Assembly: GCA_039566865.1 (NCBI GenBank)
Contig: CM076943.1
Span: 34,666,663-34,730,662, forward strand
DNA length: 64,000 nucleotides
Reading direction: 5' to 3'
From: Aurelia coerulea
Lineage: Eukaryota > Cnidaria > Scyphozoa > Semaeostomeae > Ulmaridae
Numbering within the stretch: position 1 is the stretch's first letter; each line of letters opens with the position of its first letter. The notes under the pieces are model-generated. The model made no database searches, was not told the origin of the DNA, and saw only the letters and a program-made list of their open reading frames with translations. The translations under genes and the position numbers were made by a program. Positions 12,451 to 25,873 of the stretch are shown here, in pieces.

Positions 12451-13898
12451 GACATTATTTCTTTCTTTAGTCTAATTTCAACTATACTGCATCAACAAAC
12501 ATAGGTGAATTAAATGTTTATTTTCTCAAAGAAAACAAAATATAACCACAAAAAGTGCGGATTAACGCACTTTATTAGCTAAAATTCGTATTATAAAGAG
12601 TTTTGAGCTCATCTTTCTTTAAAACTTGAGTTCTGCCAGCTACTTCTTTTATAGCACTATATTAATGCTGCAGCAACCATTCTTGGAAACATTACTATAG
12701 ACATTAGTACGTTCTTTAGTCTAATTTTAGCTTTACTGCATCAACAAACATCGGTTGATTAAATGCTTATTTTCTCAAAGAAAACAAAATATAAACACAA
12801 AAAGTGTGGTTTAACGTACTTTAGAAGCTACAATTTATATTATAAACAGTTTTGCACTCATCTTTCTTTAAAACTTTAGTTCTGCCAGCTACCTCTATTA
12901 AAGCACTATATTAGTGCTGCAGGAAGCATTCTTTGAAACATTACTATAGACATTCGGTCTTATTTTAGCTATACTGCATCAATAAACATCGATTAATTAA
13001 ATGTTTATTTTCTCAAAGAAAACAAAATAAAACCCAAAAAGTGTGGTTTAACGTACTTTAGTAACTACAATTTATATTATAAACAGTTTTGCACACATCT
13101 TTCTTTAGAACTTCAGTTCTGCCAGCTACTTCTATTAAAGCACTATATTAGTGCTGCAGGAACCATTCTTTGAAACATTACTATAGACATTAGGTCTTAT
13201 TTTATCTTTACTGCATCAACAAAAATCGATTAATTAAATGTTTATTTTCTCAAGGAAAAAAATATATAACCACAAAAAGTGTGGATTAACGCACTTTATT
13301 AGCTAAAATTCGTATTATAAAGAATTTTGAGCTCATCTTTCTTTAAAACTTTAGTTCTGCCAGCTACTTCTATTAAAGCACTATATTAGTGCTGCAGGAA
13401 CCCTTCTTTGAAACATTACTATAGACATTAGGTCTTATTTCAGCTTTACTGCATCAACAAACATCGATTAATTAAATGTTTTTTTTCTCAAGGAAAACAA
13501 AATAAAACACAAAAAGTGTGGATTAACCTACTTTATTAGCTATAATTCGTATTATAAAGAGTTTTGAGCTCATATTTATTTAAAACTTTAGATCTGCTAG
13601 CTACTTCTTTTATAGCACTATATTGGTGCAGCAGCAACCATTCTCTGAAATCTCAATATAGACATTAAGTCTTATTTCAGCTTTACTGCATCAACAAACA
13701 TCGATTAATTAAATGTTTATTTTCTCAAGGAAAACAAAATATAACCACAAAAAGTGTGGATTAACGCACTTTATTAGTTAAAATTGGTATTATAAATAGT
13801 TTTGAGCTCATCTTTCTTTAAAACTTTAGTTCTGCTAGCTACTTCTTTTATAGCACTATCTTAGTGCAGCAGCAACCATTCTTAGAAACATTACTATC
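12155..13898 (+). repeat. Seven-monomer block, copy 1 (shift 3,205 bp)
   Basis: Monomers at 12,155, 12,451, 12,700, 12,949, 13,186, 13,424 and 13,661. Markers: a 296-bp unit at the start, GTGTGGTTTAACGTAC at 12,804, and CTTTGAAACATTAC ends. The match to copy 2 already begins in the second half of the preceding monomer (TTTAGTTCTCGTAGC at 12,081 and 15,286). Confidence 0.87.
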
Positions 13899-15359
13899 GA
13901 CATTAGTTCTTTCTTAAGTCTAATTTCAGCTTTACTGCATCAACAAACATAGGTTAATTAATTGTTTATTTTCTCAAAGAAAACAAAATATAAGCACAAA
14001 AAGTGCGGATTAACACACTTTATTAGCTAAAACTCGTATCATAAAGAGATTTGAGCTTATCTTTCTTTAAAACTTTAGTTCTGCCAGCTACTTCTTCTAT
14101 AGCACTATATTAGTGCTGCAGCAACCATTCTTGGAAACATTACTATAGACATTAGGTCTTATTTTAGCTTTACTGCATCAATACACATCGATTAATTAAA
14201 TGTTTATTTTCTCAAAGAAATCAAAATAAAAACAAAAAAAGTGTGGATTATCGCACTTTATTAGCTATAATTCGTATTATAAAGAAGTTTGAGCTCATAT
14301 TTCTTTAAAACTTTAGTTCTGCCAGCTACTTCTTTTATGGCACTATATTAGTGCTGCAGCAACCATTCTTGGAAACATTACTATAGACATTATTTCTTTC
14401 TTTAGTCTAACTTCAGCTTTACTGCATCAACAAACATCGGTTAATTAGATGTTTATTTTCTCAAGGAAAACAAAATATAAATACAAAAATTGCGGATTAA
14501 CGCACTTTCATAGCTAAAATTCGTATTATAAAGAATTTTGAGCTCATCTTTCTTTAAAACTTTAGTTTTGCCAGCTACTTCTTTTATAGCACTATATTAG
14601 TGCTGCAGGAACCATCCTTGGAAACATTACGATAGACATTAGGTCTTAACTTAGCTTTACTGCATCAACAAACATCGATTAATTAAATGTTTATTTTCTC
14701 AAATTAGACAAAATATCACCACAAAAAGTTTGGATTAACGCACTTTATTAGTTAAAATTGGTATTATAAAGAGTTTTGAGCTCATCTTTCTTTAAAACTT
14801 TAGTTCTGCCAGCTACTTCTTTTATAGCACTATATTAGTGCTGCAGCAACCATTCTTGGAAACATTACTATCGACATTAGTTCTTTCTCTAGTCTAATTT
14901 CAGCTTTACTGCATCAACAAACATAGGTTAATTAAATGTTTATTTTCTCAAAGAAAACAAAATATAAACACAAAAAGTGCGCATTAACGCACTTTATTAG
15001 CTAAAAGTCGTATTATAAAGTGATTTGAGCTCATCTTTCTTTAAAACTTTAGTTCTGCAAGCTACTTCTTTTATAGCACTATGTTAGTGCTGCAGGAACC
15101 ATTCTTTGAAACATTACTATAGACATTAGGTCTTATTTTAGCTTTTCTGCATCAACAAACATAGGTTAATTTAATGTTTATTTTCTCAAAGAAAACAAAA
15201 TATAACCACAAAAAGTGTGGATTAACGCACTTTATTAGTTAAAATTGGTATTATAAAGAGTTTTGAGCTCATCTTTCTTTAAAACTTTAGTTCTCGTAGC
15301 TATTTCCTTTATAGCACTGTATTGGTGCAGCAGCAATCATTCTTGGAAACATCACTATA
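13899..15359 (+). repeat. Monomers between 3,205-bp block copies
   Basis: Six monomers at 13,899, 14,148, 14,386, 14,635, 14,873 and 15,122, with long and short forms strictly alternating (249, 238, 249, 238, 249, 238). The first units recur at 20,715-21,201. Confidence 0.8.
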
Positions 15360-17103
15360 GACATCAAGTCTTATTTCAGCTTTACTGCATCAACAAACAT
15401 CGATTAATTAAATGTTTATTTTCTCAAAGATAACATAATGAAAACACAAAAAGTTTGGATTAACGCACTTTATTAGCTTAAATTCGTATTATAAAGAAGT
15501 TTGAGCTCATATTTCTTTAAAACTTTAGTTCTGCCAGCTACTTCTTTTATAAAGAGTTTTGAGCTCATCTTTCTTTAAAACTTTAGTTCTGCTAGCTACT
15601 TCTTTTATGGCACTATATTAGTGCTTCAGCAACCATTCTTGGAAACATTGCTATAGACATTATTTCTTTCTTTAGTCTAATTTCAACTATACTGCATCAA
15701 AAAACATAGGTGAATTAAATGTTTATTTTCTCAAAGAAAACAAAATATAACCACAAAAAGTGCGGATTAACGCACTTTATTAGCTAAAATTCGTATTATA
15801 AAGAGTTTTGAGCTCATCTTTCTTTAAAACTTGAGTTCTGCCAGCTACTTCTTTTATAGCACTATATTAATGCTGCAGCAACCATTCTTGGAAACATTAC
15901 TATAGACATTAGTACGTTCTTTAGTCTAATTTTAGCTTTACTGCATCAACAAACATCGGTTGATTAAATGCTTATTTTCTCAAAGAAAACAAAATATAAA
16001 CACAAAAAGTGTGGTTTAACGTACTTTAGAAGCTACAATTTATATTATAAACAGTTTTGCACTCATCTTTCTTTAAAACTTTAGTTCTGCCAGCTACTTC
16101 TATTAAAGCACTATATTAGTGCTGCAGGAAGCATTCTTTGAAACATTACTATAGACATTCGGTCTTATTTTAGCTATACTGCATCAATAAAGATCGATTA
16201 ATTAAATGTTTATTTTCTCAAAGAAAACAAAATAAAACCCAAAAAGTGTGGTTTAACGTACTTTAGTAACTACAATTTATATTATAAAAAGTTTTGCACT
16301 CATCTTTCTTTAGAACTTCAGTTCTGCCAGCTACTTCTATTAAAGCACTATATTAGTGCTGCAGGAACCATTCTTTGAAACATTACTATAGACATTAGGT
16401 CTTATTTTATCTTTACTGCATCAACAAAAATCGATTAATTAAATGTTTATTTTCTCAAGGAAAAAAAAATATAACCACAAAAAGTGTGGATTAACGCACT
16501 TTATTAGCTAAAATTCGTATTATAAAGAATTTTGAGCTCATCTTTCTTTAAAACTTTAGTTCTGCCAGCTACTTCTATTAAAGCACTATATTAGTGCTGC
16601 AGGAACCATTCTTTGAAACATTACTATAGACATTAGGTCTTATTTCAGCTTTACTGCATCAACAAACATCGATTAATTAAATGTTTTTTTTCTCAAGGAA
16701 AACAAAATAAAACACAAAAAGTGTGGATTAACCTACTTTATTAGCTATAATTCGTATTATAAAGAGTTTTGAGCTCATATTTATTTAAAACTTTAGATCT
16801 GCTAGCTACTTCTTTTATAGCACTATATTGGTGCAGCAGCAACCATTCTTGGAAATCTCACTATAGACATTAAGTCTTATTTCAGCTTTACTGCATCAAC
16901 AAACATCGATTAATTAAATGTTTATTTTCTCAAGGAAAACAAAATATAACCACAAAAAGTGTGGATTAACGCACTTTATTAGTTAAAATTGGTATTATAA
17001 AGAGATTTGAGCTCATCTTTCTTTAAAGCTTTAGTTCTGCCAGCTACTTCTTTTATAGCACTATATTAGTGCAGCAGGAACCATTCTTGGAAACATTACT
17101 GTA
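15360..17103 (+). repeat. Seven-monomer block, copy 2 (shift 3,205 bp)
   Basis: Starts 15,360, 15,656, 15,905, 16,154, 16,391, 16,629 and 16,866 are each exactly 3,205 bp after copy 1. The match ends at 17,104, where copy 1 is followed by a long monomer and copy 2 by a short one. Confidence 0.87.
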
Positions 17104-19278
17104 GACATTAAGTCTTATTTTAGCTTTACTGCATCAATACACATCGATTAATTAAATGTTTATTTTCTCAAAGAAATCAAAATATAACCACAAAAAGTGC
17201 GCATTAACGCACTTTATTAGTTAAATTTGGTATTATAAAGAATTTTGAGCTAATCTTTCTTTAAAGCTTTAGTTCTGCCAGCTACTTCTTTTATAGCACT
17301 ATATTAGTGCAGCAGGAACCATTCTTGGAAACATTACTATAGACATTAAGTCTTATTTTAGCTTTACTGCATCAATACACATCGATTAATTAAATGTTTA
17401 TTTTCTCAAAGACATCAAAATATAACCACAAAAAGTGCGCATTAACGCACTTTATTAGTTAAAATTGGTATTATAAAGAGTTTTGAGATCATCTTTCTTT
17501 AAAACTTTTGTTTTGCCAGCTACTTCTTTTATAGCACTATATTAATGCTGCAGCAACCATTCTTGGAAACATTACTATAGACATTAGTACGTTCTTTAGT
17601 CTAATTTTAGCTTTACTGCATCAACAAACATCGGTTGATTAAATGCTTATTTTCTCAAAGAAAACAAAATGTAAACACAAAAAGTGCGCATTAACGCACT
17701 TTATTAGCTAAAAGTCGTATTATAAAGTGATTTGAGCTCATCTTTCTTTAAAACTTTAGTTCTGCAAGCTACTTCTTTTATAGCACTATGTTAGTGCTGC
17801 AGGAACCATTCTTTGAAACATTACTATAGACATTAGGTCTTATTTTAGCTTTTCTGCATCAACAAACATAGGTTAATTTAATGTTTATTTTCTCAAAGAA
17901 AACAAAACATAACCACAAAAAGTGTGGATTAACGCATTTTATTAGTTAAAATTGGTATTATAAAGAGTTTTGATCTCATCTTTCTTTAAAACTTTAGATC
18001 TGCTAGCTACTTCTTTTATAGCACTATATTAGTGCAGCAGCAACCATTCTTGGAAACATCACTATAGACATCAAGTCTTATTTCAGCTTTAATGCATCAA
18101 CAAACATCCATTAATTATATGTTTATTTTCTCAGAGATAACAAAATATAAATACAAATAGTGTGGATTAACGCACTTTATTAGCTAAAATTCGTATTATA
18201 AAGAAGTTTGAGCTCATCTTTCTTTAAAACTTTAGTTCTGCCAGCTACTTCTTTTAAAGCACTATATTAGTGCTGCAGCAACCATTCTTGGAAACATTAC
18301 TATCGACATTAGCTCTTTCTTAAGTCTAATTTCAGCTTTACTGCATCAACAAACATAGGTTAATTAATTGTTTATTTTCTCAAAGAAAACAAAATATAAA
18401 CCCAAAAAGTGCAGATTAACGCACTATATTAGCTAAAATTCGTATCATAAAGAGATTTGAGCTCATCTTTCTTTAAAGCTTTGGTTCTGCCAGCTACTTC
18501 TTTTATAGCACTATATTAGTGCAGCAGGAACCATTCTTGGAAACATTACTATAGACATTAAGTCTTATTTTAGCTTTACAGCATCAATACACATCGATTA
18601 ATTAAATGTTTATTTTCTCAAAGAAATCAAAATATAACCACAAAAAGTGCGCATTAACGCACTTTATTAGTTAAATTTGGTATTATAAAGAGTTTTGAGC
18701 TAATCTTTCTTTAAAGCTTTAGTTCTGCCAGCTACTTCTTTTATAGCACTATATTAGTGCAGCAGGAACCATTCTTGGAAACATTACTATAGACATTAAG
18801 TCTTATTTTAGCTTTACAGCATCAATACACATCGATTAATTAAATGTTTATTTTCTCAAAGAAATCAAAATATAACCACAAAAAGTGCGCATTAACGCAC
18901 TTTATTAGTTAAATTTGGTATTATAAAGAGTTTTGAGCTAATCTTTATTTAAAACTTTAGTTCTGCTAGCTACTTCTTTTAAAGCACTATGTTAGTGCTG
19001 CAGCAACTATTCTTGGAAACATTGCTATAGACATTAGTTCTTTCTTCAGTCTAATTTTAGCTCTACTGCATCAACAAACATCGGTTAATTAAATGTTTAT
19101 TTTCTAAAAGAAAACAAAATATAACCACAAAAAGTGTGGATTAACGCACTTTATTAGCTACAATTCATATTACAAAGAGTTTTGAGATCATCTTTCTTTA
19201 AAACTTTTGTTTTGCCAGCTACTTCTTTTATAGCACTATATTAATGCTGCAGCAACCATTCTTGGAAACATTACTATA
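17104..19278 (+). repeat. Monomers with short local duplications
   Basis: Nine monomers starting 17,104, 17,342, 17,580, 17,829, 18,067, 18,305, 18,554, 18,792 and 19,030. Neighbouring pairs 17,104/17,342 and 18,554/18,792 are near copies of each other (AAGTGCGCATTAACGCAC with GTTAAATTTGG or GTTAAAATTGG). Confidence 0.78.
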
Positions 19279-20714
19279 GACATTAGTACGTTCTTTAGTC
19301 TAATTTTAGCTTTACTGCATCAACAAACATCGGTTGATTAAATGCTTATTTTCTCAAAGAAAACAAAATATAAACACAAAAAGTGTGGTTTAACGTACTT
19401 TAGAAGCTACAATTTATATTATAAACAGTTTTGCACTCATCTTTCTTTAAAACTTTAGTTCTGCCAGCTACTTCTATTAAAGCACTATATTAGTGCTGCA
19501 GGAAGCATTCTTTGAAACATTACTATAGACATTCGGTCTTATTTTAGCTATACTGCATCAATAAAGATCGATTAATTAAATGTTTATTTTCTCAAAGAAA
19601 ACAAAATAAAACCCAAAAAGTGTGGTTTAACGTACTTTAGTAACTACAATTTATATTATAAACAGTTTTGCACTAATCTTTCTTTAGAACTTCAGTTCTG
19701 CCAGCTACTTCTATTAAAGCACTATATTAGTGCTGCAGGAACCATTCTTTGAAACATTACTATAGACATTAGGTCTTATTTTATCTTTACTGCATCAACA
19801 AAAATCGATTAATTAAATGTTTATTTTCTCAAGGAAAAAAATATATAACCACAAAAAGTGTGGATTAACGCACTTTATTAGCTAAAATTCGTATTATAAA
19901 GAATTTTGAGCTCATCTTTCTTTAAAACTTTAGTTCTGCCAGCTACTTCTATTAAAGCACTATATTAGTGCTGCAGGAACCATTCTTTGAAACATTACTA
20001 TAGACATTAGGTCTTATTTTATCTTTACTGCATCAACAAAAATCGATTAATTAAATGTTTATTTTCTCAACGAAAACAAAATAAAACACAAAAAGTGTGG
20101 ATTAACATACTTTATTAGCTATGATTCGTATTATAAAGAGTTTTGAGCTCATATTTATTTAAAACTTTAGTTCTGCTAGCTACTTCTTTTATAGCACTAT
20201 ATTGGTGCAGCAGCAACCATTCTTGGAAACCTCACTATAGACATTAAGTCTTATTTCAGCTTTACTGCATCAACAAACATCGATTAATTAAATGTTTTTT
20301 TTCTCAAGGAAAACAAAATAAAACACAAAAAGTGTGGATTAACCTACTTTATTAGCTATAATTCGTATTATAAAGAGTTTTGAGCTCATATTTATTTAAA
20401 ACTTTAGATCTGCTAGCTACTTCTTTTATAGCACTATATTGGTGCAGCAGCAACCATTCTTGGAAATCTCACTATAGACATTAAGTCTTATTTCAGCTTT
20501 ACTGCATCAACAAACATCGATTAATTAAATGTTTATTTTCTCAAGGAAAACAAAATATAACCACAAAAAGTGTGGATTAACGCACTTTATTAGTTAAAAT
20601 TGGTATTATAAATAGTTTTGAGCTCATCTTTCTTTAAAACTTTAGTTCTGCTAGCTACTTCTTTTATAGCACTATCTTAGTGCAGCAGCAACCATTCTTA
20701 GAAACATTACTATC
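19279..20714 (+). repeat. Partial third copy of the 12.7-13.9 kb block
   Basis: Monomers at 19,279, 19,528, 19,765 and 20,003 match 15,905-16,865 (shift 3,374), then one extra monomer at 20,240 is present. From 20,240 on, units match 13,424-14,385 instead (shift 6,816), so this stretch is a junction of two older copies. Confidence 0.8.
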
Positions 20715-21439
20715 GACATTAGTTCTTTCTTAAGTCTAATTTCAGCTTTACTGCATCAACAAACATAGGTTAATTAATTGTTTATTTTCTCAAAGAAAAC
20801 AAAATATAAACACAAAAAGTGCGGATTAACACACTTTATTAGCTAAAACTCGTATCATAAAGAGATTTGAGCTTATCTTTCTTTAAAACTTTAGTTCTGC
20901 CAGCTACTTCTTCTATAGCACTATATTAGTGCTGCAGCAACCATTCTTGGAAACATTACTATAGACATTAGGTCTTATTTTAGCTTTACTGCATCAATAC
21001 ACATCGATTAATTAAATGTTTATTTTCTCAAAGAAATCAAAATAAAAACAAAAAAAGTGTGGATTATCGCACTTTATTAGCTATAATTCGTATTATAAAG
21101 AAGTTTGAGCTCATATTTCTTTAAAACTTTAGTTCTGCCAGCTACTTCTTTTATGGCACTATATTAGTGCTGCAGCAACCATTCTTGGAAACATCACTAT
21201 AGACATCAAGTCTTATTTCAACTTTAATGCATCAACAAACATCCATTAATTACATGTTTATTTTCTCAGAGATAACAAAATATAAATACAAATAGTGTGG
21301 ATTAACGCACTTTATTAGCTAAAATTCGTATTATAAAGAAGTTTGAGCTCATCTTTCTTTAAAACTTTAGTTCTGCCAGCTATATTTTTTAAAGCACTAT
21401 ATTAGTGCTGCAGCAACCATTCTTGGAAACATTACTATC

Positions 21440-21611
21440 GACATTAGTTCTTTCTTAAGTCTAATTTCAGCTTTACTGCATCAACAAACATAGGTTAATT
21501 AATTGTTTATTTTCTCAAAGAAAACAAAATATAAACCCAAAGTTCTGCCAGCTACTTCTTTTATAGCACTATATTATTGCTGCAGGAACCATTCTTTGAA
21601 ACATTACTATA
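21440..21611 (+). repeat. 172-bp deleted monomer, HOR marker (class of three)
   Basis: ATAAACCCAAA joins GTTCTGCC, removing about 77 bases including hairpin 2, TTCGTATTATAAAG and GAGCTC. Identical junctions occur in 23,539-23,710 and 25,874-26,045, showing one deletion spread by HOR copying. Confidence 0.9.
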
Positions 21612-23538
21612 GACATTAGCTCATTCTTTAGTCTAATTTAAGCTTTACAGCATCAACAAACATAGGTTAATTAAATGTTTATTTTCTCAAAGAAAACAAA
21701 ATATAACCACAAAAAGTGCGCATTAACGCACTCTATTAGTTAAATTTGGTATTATAAAGAGTTTTGAGCTAATCTTTATTTAAAACTTTAGTTCTGCTAG
21801 CTACTTCTTTTATAGCACTATATTGGCGTAGCAGCAACCATTCTTGGAAAAATCACTATAGACAGTAAGTCTTATTTCAGCTTTACTGCATCAACAAACA
21901 TCGATTAATTAAATGTTTATTTTCTCAAAGAAAACAAAATATAAACACAAAAAGTGCGGATTAACGCACTTTATTAGCTAAAATTCGTATTATAAAGAAT
22001 TTTGAGCTCATCTTTCTTTAAAACTTTAGTTCTGCCAGCTACTTCTTTGATAGCACTATATTATTGCTGTGGGAACCATTCTTGGAAACATTACTATACA
22101 CATTAGGTCTTATTTTAGCTTTACTGCATCAACAAACATCGATTAAATAAATGTTTATTTTCTCAAAGAAAACAAAATATAACCACAAAAAGTGTGGATT
22201 AACGCATTTTATTAATTAAAATTGGTATTATAAAGAGTTTTTAACTCATCTTTCTTTAAAACTTTAGTTCTGCTAGCTACTTCTTTTATAGCACTATATT
22301 AGTGCAGCAGCAACCATTCTTGGAAACATCACTATAGACATTAAGTCTTATTTTAGCTTTACTGCATCAACAAACATCGCTTAATTAAATGTTTATTTTC
22401 TCAAAGAAAACAAAATATAAACATAAAAAGTGCGTATTAACGCACTTTATTAGCTAAAATTCGTATTATAAAGAGATTTGAGCTCATCTTTCTTTAAAAC
22501 TTTAGTTCTGCCAGCTACTTCTTTTATAGCACTATATTAGTGCTGAAGGAACCATTCTTGGAAACATTACTATAGACATTAGGTCTTATATTAGCTTTAC
22601 AACATTAAAAAACATCGATTAATTAAATGTTTATTGTCTCAAAGAAAACAAAATATAACCACAAAAAGTGTGGATTAACCTACTTTATTAGCTATAATTC
22701 GTATTATAAAGAGTTTTGAGCTCATATTTATTTAAAACTTTAGATCTGCCAGCTACTTCTTTTATAGCACTATATTGGTGCAGCAGCAACCATTCTTGGA
22801 AATCTCACTATAGACATTAAGTTTTATTTCAGCTTTACTGCATCAACAAACATCGATTAATTAAATGTTTATTGTCTCAAAGAAAACAAAATATAACCAC
22901 AAAAAGTGTGGATTAACGCACTTTATTAGTTAAAATTGGCATTATAAAGAGTTTTGAGCTCATCTTTCTTTAAAACTTTAGTTCTGCCAGCTACTTCTTT
23001 TATGGCACTATATTAGTGCTGCAGCAACCATTCTTAGAAACATTACTATTGACATTAGTTCTTTCCTTTAGTCTAATTTCAGCTTTACTGCATCAACAAA
23101 CATAGGTTAATTAATTGTTTATTTTCTCAAAGAAAACAAAATATAAACACAAAAAGTGCGGATTAACACACTTTATTAGCTAAAACTCGTATCATAAAGA
23201 GATTTGAGCTTATCTTTCTTTAAAACTTTAGTTCTGCCAGCTACTTCTTCTATAGCACTATATTAGTGCTGCAGCAACCATTCTTGGAAACATTACTATA
23301 GACATTAGGTCTTATTTTAGCTTTACTGCATCAATACTTATCGATTAATTAAATGTTTATTTTCTCAAAGAAATCAAAATAAAAACAAAAAAAGTGTGGA
23401 TTATCGCACTTTATTAGCTATAATTCGTATTATAAAGAAGTTTGAGCTCATATTTCTTTAAAACTTTAGTTCTGCCAGCTACTTCTTTTAAAGCACTACA
23501 TTAGTGCTGCAGCAACCATTCTTGGAAACATTACTATC
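21440..23538 (+). repeat. HOR unit of 9 monomers, copy 1 (2,099 bp)
   Basis: Starts 21,440, 21,612, 21,861, 22,099, 22,337, 22,575, 22,813, 23,051 and 23,301. Markers: a 172-bp first unit, GCTGTGGG at 22,066, and a CACATTAGG start at 22,099. Confidence 0.87.
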
Positions 23539-25873
23539 GACATTAGTTCTTTCTTAAGTCTAATTTCAGCTTTACTGCATCAACAAACATAGGTTAATTA
23601 ATTGTTTATTTTCTCAAAGAAAACAAAATATAAACCCAAAGTTCTGCCAGCTACTTCTTTTATAGCACTATATTATTGCTGCAGGAACCATTCTTTGAAA
23701 CATTACTATCGACATTAGCTCTTTCTTTAGTCTAATTTAAGCTTTTCTGCATCAACAAACATAGGTTAATTAAATGTTTATTTTCTCAAAGAAAACAAAA
23801 TATAACCACAAAAAGTGCGCATTAACGCACTCTATTAGTTAAATTTGGTATTATAAAGAGTTTTGAGCTAATCTTTATTTAAAACTTTAGTTCTGCTAGC
23901 TACTTCTTTTATAGCACTATATTGGTGTAGCAGCAACCATTCTTGGAAAAATCACTATAGACATTAAGTCTTATTTCAGCTTTACTGCATCAACAAACAT
24001 CGATTAATTAAATGTTTATTTTCTCAAAGAAAACAAAATATAAACACAAAAAGTGCGGATTAACGCACTTTATTAGCTAAAATTCGTATTATAAAAAGTT
24101 TTGAGCTCATCTTTCTTTAAAACTTTAGTTCTGCCAGCTACTTCTTTGATAGCACTATATTATTGCTGTGGGAACCATTCTTGGAAACATTACTATACAC
24201 ATTAGGTCTTATTTTAGCTTTACTGCATCAACAAACATCGATTAACTAAATGTTTATTTTCTCAAAGAAAACAAAATATAACCACAAAAAGTGTGGATTA
24301 ACGCATTTTATTAATTAAAATTGGTATTATAAAGAGTTTTTAACTCATCTTTCTTTAAAACTTTAGTTCTGCTAGCTACTTCTTTTATAGCACTATATTA
24401 GTGCAGCAGCAACCATTCTTGGAAACATCACTATAGACATTAAGTCTTATTTTAGCTTTACTGCATCAACAAACATCGCTTAATTAAATGTTTATTTTCT
24501 CAAAGAAAACAAAATATAAACATAAAAAGTGCGTATTAACGCACTTTATTAGCTAAAATTCGTATTATAAAGAGATTTGAGCTCATCTTTCTTTAAAACT
24601 TTAGTTCTGCCAGCTACTTCTTTTATAGCACTATATTAGTGCTGAAGGAACCATTCTTGGAAACATTACTATAGACATCAGGTCTTATATTAGCTTTACA
24701 ACATTAAAAAACATCGATTAATTAAATGTTTTTTTTCTCAAGGAAAACAAAATAAAACACAAAAAGTGTGGATTAACCTACTTTATTAGCTATAATTCGT
24801 ATTATGAAGAGTTTTGAGCTCATATTTATTTAAAACTTAAGATCTGCTAGCTACTTCTTTTATAGCACTATATTGGTGCAGCAGCAACCATTCTTGGAAA
24901 TCTCACTATAGACATTAAGTCTTATTTCAGCTTTACTGCATCAACAAACATCGATTAATTAAATGTTTATTTTCTCAAGGAAAACAAAATATAACCACAA
25001 AAAGTGTGGATTAACGCACTTTATTAGTTAAAATTGGTATTATAAAGAGTTTTGAGCTCATCTTTCTTTAAAACTTTAGTTCTGCTAGCTACTTCTTTTA
25101 TAGCACTATCTTAGTGCAGCAGCAACCATTCTTAGAAACATTACTATCGACATTAGTTCTTTCTTAAGTCTAATTTCAGCTTTACTGCATCAACAAACAT
25201 AGGTTAATTAATTGTTTATTTTCTCAAAGAAAACAAAATATAAGCACAAAAAGTGCGGATTAACACACTTTATTAGCTAAAACTCGTATCATAAAGAGAT
25301 TTGAGCTTATCTTTCTTTAAAACTTTAGTTCTGCCAGCTACTTCTTCTATAGCACTATATTAGTGCTGCAGCAACCATTCTTGGAAACATTACTATAGAC
25401 ATTAGGTCTTATTTTAGCTTTACTGCATCAATACACATCGATTAATTAAATGTTTATTTTCTTAAAGAAATCAAAATAAAAACAAAAAAAGTGTGGATTA
25501 TCGCACTTTATTAGCTATAATTCGTATTATAAAGAAGTTTGAGCTCATATTTCTTTAAAACTTTAGTTCTGCCAGCTACTTCTTTTATGGCACTATATTA
25601 GTGCTGCAGCAACCATTCTTTGAAACATTACTATAGACATTAGGTCTTATTTTAGCTTTTCTGCATCAACAAACATCCATTAATTATATGTTTATTTTCT
25701 CAGAGATAACAAAATATAAATACAAATAGTGTGGATTAACGCACTTTATTAGCTAAAATTCGTATTATAAAGAAGTTTGAGCTCATCTTTCTTTAAAACT
25801 TTAGTTCTGCCAGCTACTTCTTTTAAAGCACTATATTAGTGCTGCAGCAACCATTCTTGGAAACATTACTATC
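23539..25873 (+). repeat. HOR unit of 10 monomers, copy 2 (2,335 bp)
   Basis: Starts 23,539, 23,711, 23,960, 24,198, 24,436, 24,674, 24,911, 25,149, 25,398 and 25,636. It matches copy 1 monomer by monomer, with one additional unit (25,636) before the next 172-bp marker. Confidence 0.87.
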
